Origin: Actinomycetota bacterium
GTDB lineage: Bacteria > Actinomycetota > Thermoleophilia > Gaiellales > Gaiellaceae
Reading direction: 5' to 3'
Assembly: GCA_013696595.1 (NCBI GenBank)
Contig: JACCYG010000056.1
Span: 1-30,664, forward strand
DNA: 30,664 bases
Shown: piece after piece, positions 7,572-14,602 of the stretch
How positions within the stretch are numbered: the first letter of the stretch is position 1
How the letters are laid out: every line of letters begins with the position of its first letter
Program-made: the position numbers and the translations under genes
Notes under the pieces: model-generated
Database searches by the model: none
Told to the model about the DNA's origin: nothing
What the model saw: only the letters and a program-made list of their open reading frames with translations

Positions 7572-8177
7572 CTAGCGAGACTGGAGCGCGTCGAGCGCGA
7601 TCGCGAGCGCGACGGCGACCCGGCGGTCGATCTTTCGCTCGGAGTCGCCGCCGAGTTTCATGATGTAGCGGTCGCGGAGCCCGATCGGCCTCCGGAGGTC
7701 GCCGACCTCCGTTCCGTTCATGTGGATCGTGAAGTGGAAGACGATCGGGATGAAGTCGCCGTACGGGACGACGTCGATCACCCGGCGGAGGATCGCCACC
7801 GGGAGGCTTCGTTCGTGCGTCCAGGCGATCTCGCGCTCGTCGGCATCGAGGATCTTCCAGGTGGAGCGAAAAAGCGACTTGCCGAACACCTTCTCGAGGA
7901 CGCCGAGGCGGGCATCGTCGGGCGCGAAGACGTCGTAGCGGCCGCGAAACTCGGTGATCCCCCGCGCCTTGAGGCGGAAGAGCTCGTCGCTCTCGCTCTC
8001 GTCGGCGAAGAAGCGGATGTCCTCGCGGATCGCGAGCTTCTTCTGGCGGACGAACGCGAGCGGCTCACCCGCGCTCGCGCCGTCGTCGCCAAGCGTCGAG
8101 ATTCGGTAGAGGTTCGCGAGCGGTCGGATGAGCTGGTCGATGAAGAACCCGTCGTGGTCGAAGCGGTCCGCGTTCAT
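7572..8177 (-). CDS. LURP-one-related / scramblase-like beta-barrel protein
   Basis: 201 residues. The pattern FVRQKKLAIREDIRFFAD, LFRLKARGITEFRGRYDVFA and VLEKVFGKSLFRSTWKILDA resembles the LURP-one-related (Tubby C-terminal-like) fold, in which a beta-barrel surrounds a hydrophobic helix and ligands such as lipids are suspected. The C-terminal part includes VIDVVPYGDFIPIVFHFTIH, a hydrophobic stretch. Biochemical role unknown. The ATG at 8177 overlaps the TGA of fabL (ATGA), so it is translated from the same mRNA as an enoyl-ACP reductase, which makes a lipid-related role tempting but unproven. Confidence 0.7.
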   Translation of the reverse strand: MNADRFDHDGFFIDQLIRPLANLYRISTLGDDGASAGEPLAFVRQKKLAIREDIRFFADESESDELFRLKARGITEFRGRYDVFAPDDARLGVLEKVFGKSLFRSTWKILDADEREIAWTHERSLPVAILRRVIDVVPYGDFIPIVFHFTIHMNGTEVGDLRRPIGLRDRYIMKLGGDSERKIDRRVAVALAIALDALQSR

Positions 8178-8917
8178 GCGAGCAGGGACGAGCCGCCGTC
8201 GACGACGACGGCCTGGCCTCGGATCATGGCCGCCTCGGGAGAGGCGAGGAAACAGACGACATCGGCTACGTCACGCGGCTCGACGAGCCGGCCGGCGGGT
8301 GTGCGGCTGCGATGGTGCTCCAGCATCTCTTCCCGGTTGGGAAAGTACTCGAGCGCGCCCGTCTCCACCAGCCCGGCCGACACGGCGTTGACGCGAATGT
8401 CCTGCGGCGCGAGCTCGACGGCGAGGTAGCGCACGAGCGACTCGAGCGCCGCTTTCGAGACCCCGACGAGCGTGTAGTTCTCGAGCACGCGGGTGCCGCC
8501 CATGCTCGAGATCGCGATGATCGAGCTCCCGGGCGGCATCTTCGGCGCTGCCACGCGCGCGAGGGTGAGGAGCGCGCGTGCGTTCGCGTTCAGTGTCCAG
8601 TCCCAGTGCTTCTCCTCGAGCTCGGCGAAGGGCCGGATCACGCCGGTGGCGGCGTTCGAGACGAGCACGTCGAGCGCTCCCGCCTCCTCGACGAGCGCTG
8701 AGGCCTTCTCGGGGTCGCCGAGATTCCCGCGCAGCAGTTTGGGCTCCGCTCCGAGCGCGCGGATCTCCTCGGCGGTCTCCTCGGCCGCGCGGTCGTTGCG
8801 GAGGTAGCTCAGGGCGACGGTCGCCGCGCCGAGCTCCGCGAGGCGCAGGGCGATTCCCTTGCCGATCCCCCGCGAGCCGCCCGTCACGAGGACGGACTTG
8901 CCCTCGAACGAGGTCAC
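8174..8917 (-). CDS. fabL: Enoyl-[ACP] reductase FabL-type (SDR family)
   Basis: Predicted NADPH-dependent enoyl-ACP reductase of fatty-acid elongation. 247 residues with Rossmann motif TGGSRGIGKG (12-21) and NAATG in place of NNAG. The catalytic pair is Y148 and K155 in YTLVGVSK: the Tyr-x6-Lys spacing of FabL/FabI rather than the Tyr-x3-Lys of ordinary SDRs. From memory, the blocks ELEEKHWDWTLN, RVLENYTLVGVSKAALE, FPNREEMLE, TPAGRLVE and MIRGQAVVVDGG closely follow Bacillus subtilis FabL. The GTG start at 8917 overlaps the stop of the 91-residue gene (GTGA), and its own stop overlaps the LURP-one gene. Substrate is inferred from similarity; a different enoyl or keto substrate remains possible. 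Confidence 0.85.
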   Translation of the reverse strand: MTSFEGKSVLVTGGSRGIGKGIALRLAELGAATVALSYLRNDRAAEETAEEIRALGAEPKLLRGNLGDPEKASALVEEAGALDVLVSNAATGVIRPFAELEEKHWDWTLNANARALLTLARVAAPKMPPGSSIIAISSMGGTRVLENYTLVGVSKAALESLVRYLAVELAPQDIRVNAVSAGLVETGALEYFPNREEMLEHHRSRTPAGRLVEPRDVADVVCFLASPEAAMIRGQAVVVDGGSSLLA

Positions 8918-9189
8918 GAAGACGGGAGCGGTCGGGAAGCGGGCGCGTGGCTTGGGAGATGCTCCCAGCCCGCGCGGTCCTCGGGCTCGAGCGGCCCTTC
9001 TTCGGCTTTCGACGACGCGTGGCCGAGCCGGTCGAGCAGCTCGAGCTTCTCTTCGCCGTAGCGACGAACGGGGTGGCCCTCGGGTAGATCGCGGATGAGC
9101 GCTCGAACGCGAGCACGAATCTGGTACGCGAAATGCGGCGTCGCCGGGCCGACGAGGTAGTCGATGTCGTCGATCGTCGGCTCGCTCAT
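8914..9189 (-). CDS. Unknown protein of 91 residues, first gene of the fabL operon
   Basis: The protein starts MSEPTIDDIDYLVGPATPHF and continues AYQIRARVRALIRDLPEGHP with VRRYGEEKLELLDRLG, a soluble helical domain. The last 30 residues (GPLEPEDRAGW, HAPASRPLPSS) are probably disordered. No domain recognised. The ATG at 9189 has a TAGAGT -10 box 9 nt upstream and no Shine-Dalgarno. Its TGA overlaps the GTG of fabL, so it heads the three-gene operon. The compact, charged RR-RYGEEKLELL segment suggests a protein- or nucleotide-binding adaptor, but this is speculation. Confidence 0.7.
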   Translation of the reverse strand: MSEPTIDDIDYLVGPATPHFAYQIRARVRALIRDLPEGHPVRRYGEEKLELLDRLGHASSKAEEGPLEPEDRAGWEHLPSHAPASRPLPSS

Positions 9190-9198
9190 CGCCGCGCG

Positions 9199-9204
9199 AC
9201 TCTA
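9199..9204 (-). promoter_or_regulatory. -10 box TAGAGT of the fabL operon (leaderless)
   Basis: Minus-strand TAGAGT ends 9 nt before the ATG at 9189. Confidence 0.45.
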
Positions 9205-9233
9205 CCGAACGGCCGACACCGTTTTCGCGCGTT

Positions 9234-9239
9234 TATCGT
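9234..9239 (+). promoter_or_regulatory. -10 box TATCGT of the EamA gene (leaderless)
   Basis: TATCGT ends 8 nt before the GTG at 9248; the same hexamer is used at 3642. Confidence 0.5.
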
Positions 9240-9247
9240 CCGGAGCC

Positions 9248-10144
9248 GTGCGACACCGCGTGCCCCCAGACGTCCTGCTGCTCACGACCGTGCTCTTCTG
9301 GAGCTTCAACTTCACCGTCCTGAAGTACGCGCTGACGCACGGGTGGGAGCCTCTCTCGTTCTCGTCCGTTCGGTTCGCGATCGGCGCCGTGATTTTCTCC
9401 GCGTTCACGTTCGGTCGCGAACGGACGCTGCGCGTCCGACGGCGAGACGTCTGGCTCCTCCTCGGCGCCGCCGCTCTTGGCATCTGGCTGAACCAGCTCA
9501 GCATCGTGTACGCGGTCACGCTCACCGGCGCCGCGACGGTGGCACTCGTCTTCGGGACGCTGCCGATCTTCGTGGCGGTGATCGCCCGGGCCGCGGGGAC
9601 GGAGCACCTGCGGCTGCGCCACTGGGTTGCGACCGCGATCTCGTTCGGCGGCGTCGCGCTCGTCGCGCTCGGAGCGTCGGGCGGGATCAGGGGAGAGCTC
9701 GGCGGCGTCCTCCTCGCGCTCTGCGCCGCGGCGACCTGGGCGGGCTACTCCGTGGCAATGGGGCCGTTGATGCAGCGCTACTCGCCCTACCGCATCAGCG
9801 CGTTCGTGCTCCTCGTAGGAGCCGTCCCGCTCCTCGTCTCGGCGGCCGGGCAGCTCGCGCGACAGGACTGGGACGCCCTCGGCGGCCTCGCGTGGGCGGC
9901 GTTCGTCTACAGCCTGTTCTTCTCACTCGTCTTCACGAACATCATGTGGTTCACGGCGATCGACCGCGTCGGTGCGGCGCGCGCGTCGCTCTACGCGAAC
10001 CTCCAGCCGTTTCTCGGAGCGTTCTTTGCCCTCGTGGTGCTCTCCGAGAGCCTCGGCGCTCTCCAGGTCGCGGGCGGGTTCGTGATCGGCGCGGGCATCC
10101 TGCTCGCGCGACGAGCGAGGCCGGCCGTGGCCGGGGGCGACTAG
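9248..10144 (+). CDS. EamA/DMT-family transporter
   Basis: 298 residues forming about ten transmembrane helices in two EamA repeats (roughly 8-135 and 150-290), the drug/metabolite transporter fold. The first helix (VLLLTTVLFWSFNFTVLKYA) and GAATVALVFGTLPIFVAVIA are typical, as is the last repeat with FTAIDRVGAARASLYANLQP and FLGAFFALVVLSESLGALQ. The substrate cannot be predicted; relatives export amino acids or other metabolites. The GTG at 9248 is preferred to an upstream in-frame start at 9164 because of the TATCGT box 8 nt before it and because the extra N-terminal residues overlap the divergent gene. Single-gene unit. Confidence 0.9.
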   Translation: MRHRVPPDVLLLTTVLFWSFNFTVLKYALTHGWEPLSFSSVRFAIGAVIFSAFTFGRERTLRVRRRDVWLLLGAAALGIWLNQLSIVYAVTLTGAATVALVFGTLPIFVAVIARAAGTEHLRLRHWVATAISFGGVALVALGASGGIRGELGGVLLALCAAATWAGYSVAMGPLMQRYSPYRISAFVLLVGAVPLLVSAAGQLARQDWDALGGLAWAAFVYSLFFSLVFTNIMWFTAIDRVGAARASLYANLQPFLGAFFALVVLSESLGALQVAGGFVIGAGILLARRARPAVAGGD

Positions 10145-10181
10145 CCGCGGCGTTGTAAGCACGCTGGAAGCCATCAGAACG

Positions 10182-10197
10182 GGATAGGGCACTATCC
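10182..10197. promoter_or_regulatory. Inverted repeat GGATAG-ggca-CTATCC over a -10 box
   Basis: Six-bp arms with a 4-nt spacer. The right arm overlaps the TATCCT hexamer (10193-10198) that would be the -10 of the downstream operon, so a bound repressor would block polymerase. An operator role is inferred from position only. Confidence 0.4.
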
Positions 10198-10206
10198 TTT
10201 CGAGGG

Positions 10207-10239
10207 ATGCCCGCGAGCGACGAGATCGCGTCCTTTTGA
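10207..10239 (+). CDS. Possible ten-residue leader peptide overlapping the HAD gene start
   Basis: ATG at 10207 opens a frame of ten codons (MPASDEIASF) ending in TGA at 10237-10239. It starts 8 nt after TATCCT, the same leaderless geometry used elsewhere in the window. Its stop overlaps the TTG start of the phosphatase gene (TTGA), so ribosomes finishing it could restart on the weak TTG. It could equally be chance. Confidence 0.35.
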   Translation: MPASDEIASF

Positions 10240-10880
10240 GCGAACGCACGCTCGTCGTCGACTTCGACGGCACGGTCACCGAAGAGGATCTACTCGACAC
10301 GATCGCGAGCACCTTCGGCGACCCAATCGTGTACCAGGAGGTCGAGGACGGCCTCCACGGCGGCCAGATGTCCTTGAAGGACGTGATCACCCGCGAGTTC
10401 GAGCCTGTGCGGCGTCCGCTCGACGAGGTCGTCCGCTGGGAGCTCGACAACGTCCGCATCCGCCCCGGGTTCAGAGAGCTCGTCGAGCTCGCGGAGGAGC
10501 GCGGCTGGCGCTTCGCCATCGTCTCGAGCGGCTTCCACGAGCTCATCGAACCGATCCTCGAGCGCGAGGGAGTCGACGTCGAGCTGCACGCGAACCGGGT
10601 CGACGCGCGGCCCGACGGCTGGCGCGTCCGGTGGCAGTACGGCGAGGACTGCGGATCGTGCGGAGAGTCGTGCAAACGGTCGGTCGCCGAGGAGCTCGCG
10701 GGCGAGGAGGAGCTCGTCTACATCGGCGACGGCTACTCCGACCGGTGCGCGGCCGAGCTTGCCGATCGAGTCTTCGCGCGGCGTGGACTCGCCGAGTGGA
10801 TGGACGAGCACGGCCTCCCCTACGAGCCTTTCGAGGATTTCTTCGACGTGACGAAGAGCCTCGACGGGGCGGCTCGATGA
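10236..10880 (+). CDS. HAD-IB phosphatase, MtnX-like
   Basis: 214 residues. Motif I is VVDFDGTVT with nucleophile D9 and acid D11; motif II is IVSSGF (95-100); K147 lies in a cysteine-rich stretch; motif III is YIGDGYSDR with D165 and D169. This is the PSP/MtnX-like HAD-IB group. The segment CGSCGESC (139-146) is a possible metal or disulfide site seen in some MtnX-like proteins. MtnX acts in methionine salvage, but no other salvage gene is present, so the substrate is open. The TTG at 10236 is the only start just before motif I and overlaps the stop of a ten-codon frame. The stop overlaps the decarboxylase ATG (ATGA), so it heads a four-gene operon. Confidence 0.85.
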   Translation: MSERTLVVDFDGTVTEEDLLDTIASTFGDPIVYQEVEDGLHGGQMSLKDVITREFEPVRRPLDEVVRWELDNVRIRPGFRELVELAEERGWRFAIVSSGFHELIEPILEREGVDVELHANRVDARPDGWRVRWQYGEDCGSCGESCKRSVAEELAGEEELVYIGDGYSDRCAAELADRVFARRGLAEWMDEHGLPYEPFEDFFDVTKSLDGAAR

Positions 10881-12346
10881 CCGCCGACGAAGAGCTGGGC
10901 ACGCCGCCGCAGACGTCGCCGCCTACGGGCTCGGACGTCGACCCGCTCGAGCTCGACGCTGGCACGATGCGCGAGCTCGGCTATCGCATCGTCGACCTCC
11001 TCGTCGACCGGATCGGCTCCCTCGACGAGACCCGCGCCTGGCGCGGCGCGTCGCGGGCGGAGATGGAGTCGCGGCTGCGCGAGCCGCCGCCCGATCGCGC
11101 GACGGACTTCGACGAGCTCCTGCGGCGCCTCGCCAGCGACGTCCTGCCTTTCGCCGGGCACCACGACCATCCGCGCTTCTTCGGCTACATCCCGAGCTGT
11201 CCGACCTGGCCCGGGATCCTCGGCGACTTCCTCGCGAGCGGTGTGAACACGTTCCAGGGAACGTGGCTCCAGTCCGCGGGCGCGAGCACGGTCGAGCTGG
11301 TCGTGATCGACTGGTTCCGCCAGTGGGTCGGGTACCCGGGCCAGGCCTCGGGGATTCTCCTGAGCGGCGGGTCGCAGGCGAACCTGACTGCGCTCGCGTG
11401 CGCGCGGGAGACTCAGCCCGGCGGGAGGACGGACAACGCCGTCGTCTATCTGTCCAGCCAGGGCCATTCGTCGGTCGCCCGCGCGTTGCGCGTGCTCGGC
11501 TTCGCGTCCGAGCAGGTGCGGGCGCTTCCGGTGGAAGATCGTTACCGCCTGCGTCCCGACGCGCTCGCGGCGGCAATCGAGAACGACGTCCGAGCCGGCC
11601 GCCAGCCGTTCCTCGTCGTCGCGAACGCGGGCGCGACGAGCACGGGCGCGGTCGACCCGCTCGGTGAGATCGCTTCGATCTGCGCCGAGCAGAGCGTCTG
11701 GCTCCACGTCGACGCGGCCTACGGGGGATTCGCCGTCCTGACCGATCGCGGACGCTCGCTCCTCGCGGGGATCGAGCAGGCCGACTCGGTCACCCTCGAC
11801 CCGCACAAGTGGCTCTACCAGCCCTACGAGGCCGGCTGCCTCCTCGTCCGCGAGGGGCCGCTGCTGAGCCGCGCGTTCCACATCATGCCCGACTATCTCC
11901 AGGACACCGCCGTCGGAGGCGTCGAGGTCAACTTCGCCGACCGCGGCGTTCAGCTCACCCGCTCGGCCCGCGCGCTCAAGCTCTGGCTCTCGCTGCAGTA
12001 TTTCGGCGTCGACGCGTTTCGCGCAGCGATCGACCGCTCGCTCGATCTCGCTCTGCTCGCGCAGGAACGGATCGAGGCCTCGTCTGAGCTCGAGCTGCTC
12101 TCGCCGGCGACGCTCGGGATCGTGTGCTTCCGCAGGCGGCCTGCCGGCGTGGTGGAGGAAGGGACCCTCGAGCGGCTGAACTCCGACCTCGACCGCCGGC
12201 TCGCGGAGAGCGGGGAGGGCATGATCTCGTCGACTCGCATCGACGGGCGCTACGCGCTTCGCCTGTGCGTCCTGAATCACCGCAGCCGCGCGGAGGATGT
12301 CGAACGCGTGCTCGGCTGGCTCGAGCGCGCTCCGCTTCCGTCTTAG
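10877..12346 (+). CDS. PLP-dependent group II decarboxylase (aromatic-L-amino-acid decarboxylase-like)
   Basis: 489 residues. Pyridoxal-phosphate enzyme of the DDC/AADC group: substrate-side PRFFGYIPSCPTWPGILGD (99-117), LLSGGSQANLTAL (161-173), base-stacking H197 in SSQGHSS, HVDAAYGGFA (277-286) and the PLP lysine K311 in LDPHKWLYQPYEAG. The C-terminal domain has RALKLWLSLQYFGVDAFR. Such enzymes make amines (tyramine, tryptamine, phenethylamine and others) or can act as aldehyde synthases; the substrate cannot be fixed from sequence. The ATG at 10877 overlaps the HAD stop; the frame continues upstream but that part is a shadow of the HAD gene. Its stop is 5 bp before the glycosylase gene. 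Confidence 0.9.
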   Translation: MTADEELGTPPQTSPPTGSDVDPLELDAGTMRELGYRIVDLLVDRIGSLDETRAWRGASRAEMESRLREPPPDRATDFDELLRRLASDVLPFAGHHDHPRFFGYIPSCPTWPGILGDFLASGVNTFQGTWLQSAGASTVELVVIDWFRQWVGYPGQASGILLSGGSQANLTALACARETQPGGRTDNAVVYLSSQGHSSVARALRVLGFASEQVRALPVEDRYRLRPDALAAAIENDVRAGRQPFLVVANAGATSTGAVDPLGEIASICAEQSVWLHVDAAYGGFAVLTDRGRSLLAGIEQADSVTLDPHKWLYQPYEAGCLLVREGPLLSRAFHIMPDYLQDTAVGGVEVNFADRGVQLTRSARALKLWLSLQYFGVDAFRAAIDRSLDLALLAQERIEASSELELLSPATLGIVCFRRRPAGVVEEGTLERLNSDLDRRLAESGEGMISSTRIDGRYALRLCVLNHRSRAEDVERVLGWLERAPLPS

Positions 12347-12351
12347 CGTTC

Positions 12352-13182
12352 GTGCTCCTCCGGCTCCCCGAGCCGTACGACTTCGACCTCTCGATGGAAC
12401 GCTTCCGCGCGTTCGGACGCGACCCGGTCAGTCTCTGGGAGGACGGACGGCTCTACCGCGTCTTCGACGACCGCGAGGTTGCGATGGCGGGGGCCGCGAC
12501 GGGAGGCGTGAGCGTCGAGCCGGGAGATCGTGGTCTGACGGGGCCCGTGCGCCGCTTTCTCGGCGCGACATTCGATCTCGACGGGTTCGCCGCTTTCGCC
12601 GCTTCGGACCCGGTGCTGCGGGATGTCGTCGGGCGGCTCCCCGGCCTCCGGCCCGTTCTCATCCCGGATCCGCTCGAGATGCTCGTCGGCTCGATCACTG
12701 CACAGCAGGTCTCGCTCCACGCTGCGACTGCGATCCGGAGGAGGCTCGTCGAGCGGTTCGGACGGCCGGTCGGCCGGGTCTACGCCTTTCCGCGGCGCGA
12801 CGAGCTCGCGCGCGCGTCTGCGGACGAGGTGACCGCACTCGGATTCTCGCGGCGAAAGGCCGAGTACACGCTTGCGCTTGCCCGTTCGGAGCTCGACCTG
12901 GACGCGCTCGCCGCCCTCCCGGACGAGGAGGTGAAGCGGGTGCTCACCGCGCTTCCTGGCATCGGCGAATGGACGGCGGACTGGTTCCTCGCGCGTCACC
13001 TCGGTCGTCCGGAGGCATGGCCCGCAGGTGATCTTGGCCTGCGCAAGGCCGTCTCCGCGTTCTATCTCGACGGGCGTGATGCGACGATCGAAGAGGTCCG
13101 CGCGATCGGCGAGCGCTTTTCGACGTTCCGCAATCTCGCGGCTCACTACCTGCTCGTCGCGCTTAGGGTTCTCGGTCGATGA
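12352..13182 (+). CDS. DNA-3-methyladenine glycosylase II (AlkA-like, HhH-GPD)
   Basis: 276 residues. Removes alkylated bases in base-excision repair. Layout: an N-terminal AlkA-type beta domain (LLRLPEPYDFDLSMERFRAF), then the HhH-GPD domain with LVGSITAQQVSLHAATAIRR (111-130), the helix-hairpin-helix LPGIGEWTADWFLARHLG (201-218) and catalytic D227 in PAGDLGLRKAV. There is no Fe-S cysteine cluster, which agrees with AlkA rather than Nth/MutY. The GTG at 12352, five bp after the decarboxylase stop, gives a protein starting at the beta domain. Co-transcribed with metabolic enzymes, which is an unusual setting for an alkylation-repair gene; no Ada-like regulator is in the window. Confidence 0.9.
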   Translation: MLLRLPEPYDFDLSMERFRAFGRDPVSLWEDGRLYRVFDDREVAMAGAATGGVSVEPGDRGLTGPVRRFLGATFDLDGFAAFAASDPVLRDVVGRLPGLRPVLIPDPLEMLVGSITAQQVSLHAATAIRRRLVERFGRPVGRVYAFPRRDELARASADEVTALGFSRRKAEYTLALARSELDLDALAALPDEEVKRVLTALPGIGEWTADWFLARHLGRPEAWPAGDLGLRKAVSAFYLDGRDATIEEVRAIGERFSTFRNLAAHYLLVALRVLGR

Positions 13183-13946
13183 CCTACCGGACGCGTGTCG
13201 AGGGACCGCCCACCGAGGAAACGCTTCGCTCCCTGATCGAAGAAGCGCGTGAACAAGGGGCCGATGAGCTTGTCGTCGAGACGACCCACGAGGCGGGCGA
13301 CGCATGGATCCGAGCGGGGTTCACCGAGCTCTCGCGCGTGCTCACCGCTCCGCTCGCGAACCTCGAGCGCCATGTCGGAGCCGACCGGCCGGCTTCGTAC
13401 GGTTCGATCCACGTCCAGAGCGACGACATCGACGCGGTCGTCCGTGGCGTGCGCCAGTTCGTGCCGCGGCTTCCGGGCGGCTCGCGGGGAAGCGTCGTCC
13501 TGCCGCCGCGCGATGGCTGGACCTCCGTGTACGACGAGCTCTGCGACCGGGAGCCCGAGATGCTACGGCGCCTCGCGCGGGAGCTCTCCGACCGCATGGG
13601 CGCGTTCGTCCTCGCGCTGGGCGCGGAAGAGGGCGCGGTCGTCCGCTACGTCGCGCTCGAGCGCGGCCGCGTCGTTGACGAGTACCTCTCGGTTCCCGAG
13701 CACTACGGATCTTTGCCGCCGGGTGAGGTGATCGCTCTCGGAGCCAACCCGCGCCTGATGTCCCGGCTCACCGGTGCGGACACGGACAGCGTGCGCGAGG
13801 TCGCTCGGACTGCGCGAGCTTCGGACGAGCTTCCGTCCGCCGCCGAGCTGCTCGTCACCGTCGCCGACGTCTTCGGCATTCCGGACGCGGGACACGGGTA
13901 CGAGGGCGCGGTCGAGCACGCCGACGCGATCCCGGTCGCTCGCTAG
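13179..13946 (+). CDS. Unknown protein of 255 residues, last gene of the operon
   Basis: Begins MTYRTRVEGPPTEETLRSLI and continues with an N-terminal acetyltransferase-like beta/alpha stretch (EAREQGADELVVETTHEAGD, then AWIRAGFTELSRVL), recalling the end of a GNAT domain. The middle, from about residue 75 (YGSIHVQSDDIDAVVRGVRQ), has a second fold with ALGAEEGAVVRYVALERGRV and VDEYLSVPEHYG. No catalytic motif can be named, and the GNAT resemblance is weak. The ATG overlaps the glycosylase stop (ATGA). The C-terminus includes LVTVADVFGIPDAGHGYEGA. No membrane segment. Probably a lineage-restricted cytoplasmic protein. Confidence 0.75.
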   Translation: MTYRTRVEGPPTEETLRSLIEEAREQGADELVVETTHEAGDAWIRAGFTELSRVLTAPLANLERHVGADRPASYGSIHVQSDDIDAVVRGVRQFVPRLPGGSRGSVVLPPRDGWTSVYDELCDREPEMLRRLARELSDRMGAFVLALGAEEGAVVRYVALERGRVVDEYLSVPEHYGSLPPGEVIALGANPRLMSRLTGADTDSVREVARTARASDELPSAAELLVTVADVFGIPDAGHGYEGAVEHADAIPVAR

Positions 13947-13963
13947 AGCGGCCCGCAGCCGCC

Positions 13964-13989
13964 GGGCGGGGCAAGGCCCCGCCCCTACA
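13964..13989 (+). repeat. GC-rich hairpin repeat, copy 4
   Basis: GGGCGGGGC / GCCCCGCCC: a perfect 9-bp stem with loop AAG, followed by CTACA. The tail merges into TACAAT, the apparent -10 box of the GST-like gene at 13998. This is the best-preserved copy in the window. Confidence 0.8.
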
Positions 13990-13991
13990 AT
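13986..13991 (+). promoter_or_regulatory. -10 box TACAAT of the GST-like gene, formed by the hairpin repeat
   Basis: TACAAT ends 6 nt before the GTG at 13998. Its first four bases are the CTACA tail of the repeat, and the flanking AT completes the hexamer. Confidence 0.5.
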
Positions 13992-13997
13992 GATGGC

Positions 13998-14594
13998 GTG
14001 CTGACGCTCTACGACGCGGCCCGCTGTCCGTTCGCCGCGCGCGTTCGGATCGTCCTCGCCGAGAAGGACATTCCCTACGAGCCGGTCGAGATCGACCTCG
14101 ACAACCGGCCGGCGTGGCTCTACGAGAAGAGCCCGGTAGGCCTTGTCCCGGTGCTCGAGGAGGACGGCGGCTTCGTGCTGGCCGAGTCTCGCGTGATCAT
14201 GGAGTACCTCGATGAGCGCTTTCCCGAGCCTTCGCTCATGCCGGAGGATTCCGCGGAACGAGCGCTTGTGCGCCTTGCGATCGAACGGTTCGACGATCTC
14301 GGCGCGCCCTACTACGACCTGCGCCGAGAACGCTCCGCTGCCTCGGCCGAGGGGCTGCACGAGGAGCTGGCGCGCCTCGATGGAACCCTGGGCGAGCGGC
14401 CCTTCCTCTCGGGTGCCGACTACGGCCTGGCCGACATCGCCTACGTGCCCTGGATCCTCCGCGCGGAGGCGATGCTCGACGTCGACATCCGTCCCCACGC
14501 GTCTCTTGCCGCCTGGCGCGACCGGCTTGCCGAGCGCGCCGCGATCGCTCAGGAGATCGAGCTCCTCGGGATGGTCGCCGCGGCGCGCGCCTGA
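13998..14594 (+). CDS. Glutathione S-transferase-like protein
   Basis: 198 residues. N-terminal thioredoxin-like GST domain (about 1-75): LTLYDAARCPFAARVRIVLA with Cys10-Pro11-Phe, the cis-proline segment SPVGLVPVLEEDGG, and ESRVIMEYLDERFPEPSLMP. The C-terminal all-helical domain has FLSGADYGLADIAYVPWILR. The Cys-Pro-Phe active site suggests an omega- or stringent-starvation-protein-A-like type. Most actinobacteria use mycothiol rather than glutathione, so the thiol partner is uncertain. The GTG start is fixed by the -10 TACAAT at 13986-13991. Eight bp separate it from the membrane-protein gene, so they are likely co-transcribed. Confidence 0.88.
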   Translation: MLTLYDAARCPFAARVRIVLAEKDIPYEPVEIDLDNRPAWLYEKSPVGLVPVLEEDGGFVLAESRVIMEYLDERFPEPSLMPEDSAERALVRLAIERFDDLGAPYYDLRRERSAASAEGLHEELARLDGTLGERPFLSGADYGLADIAYVPWILRAEAMLDVDIRPHASLAAWRDRLAERAAIAQEIELLGMVAAARA

Positions 14595-14602
14595 TCTCAC
14601 GG

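Noticed and set aside
10820..12280. A 486-codon minus-strand open frame opposite the PLP decarboxylase
   Set aside because: Shadow of a clearly coding plus-strand gene with intact catalytic motifs; no promoter or domain.
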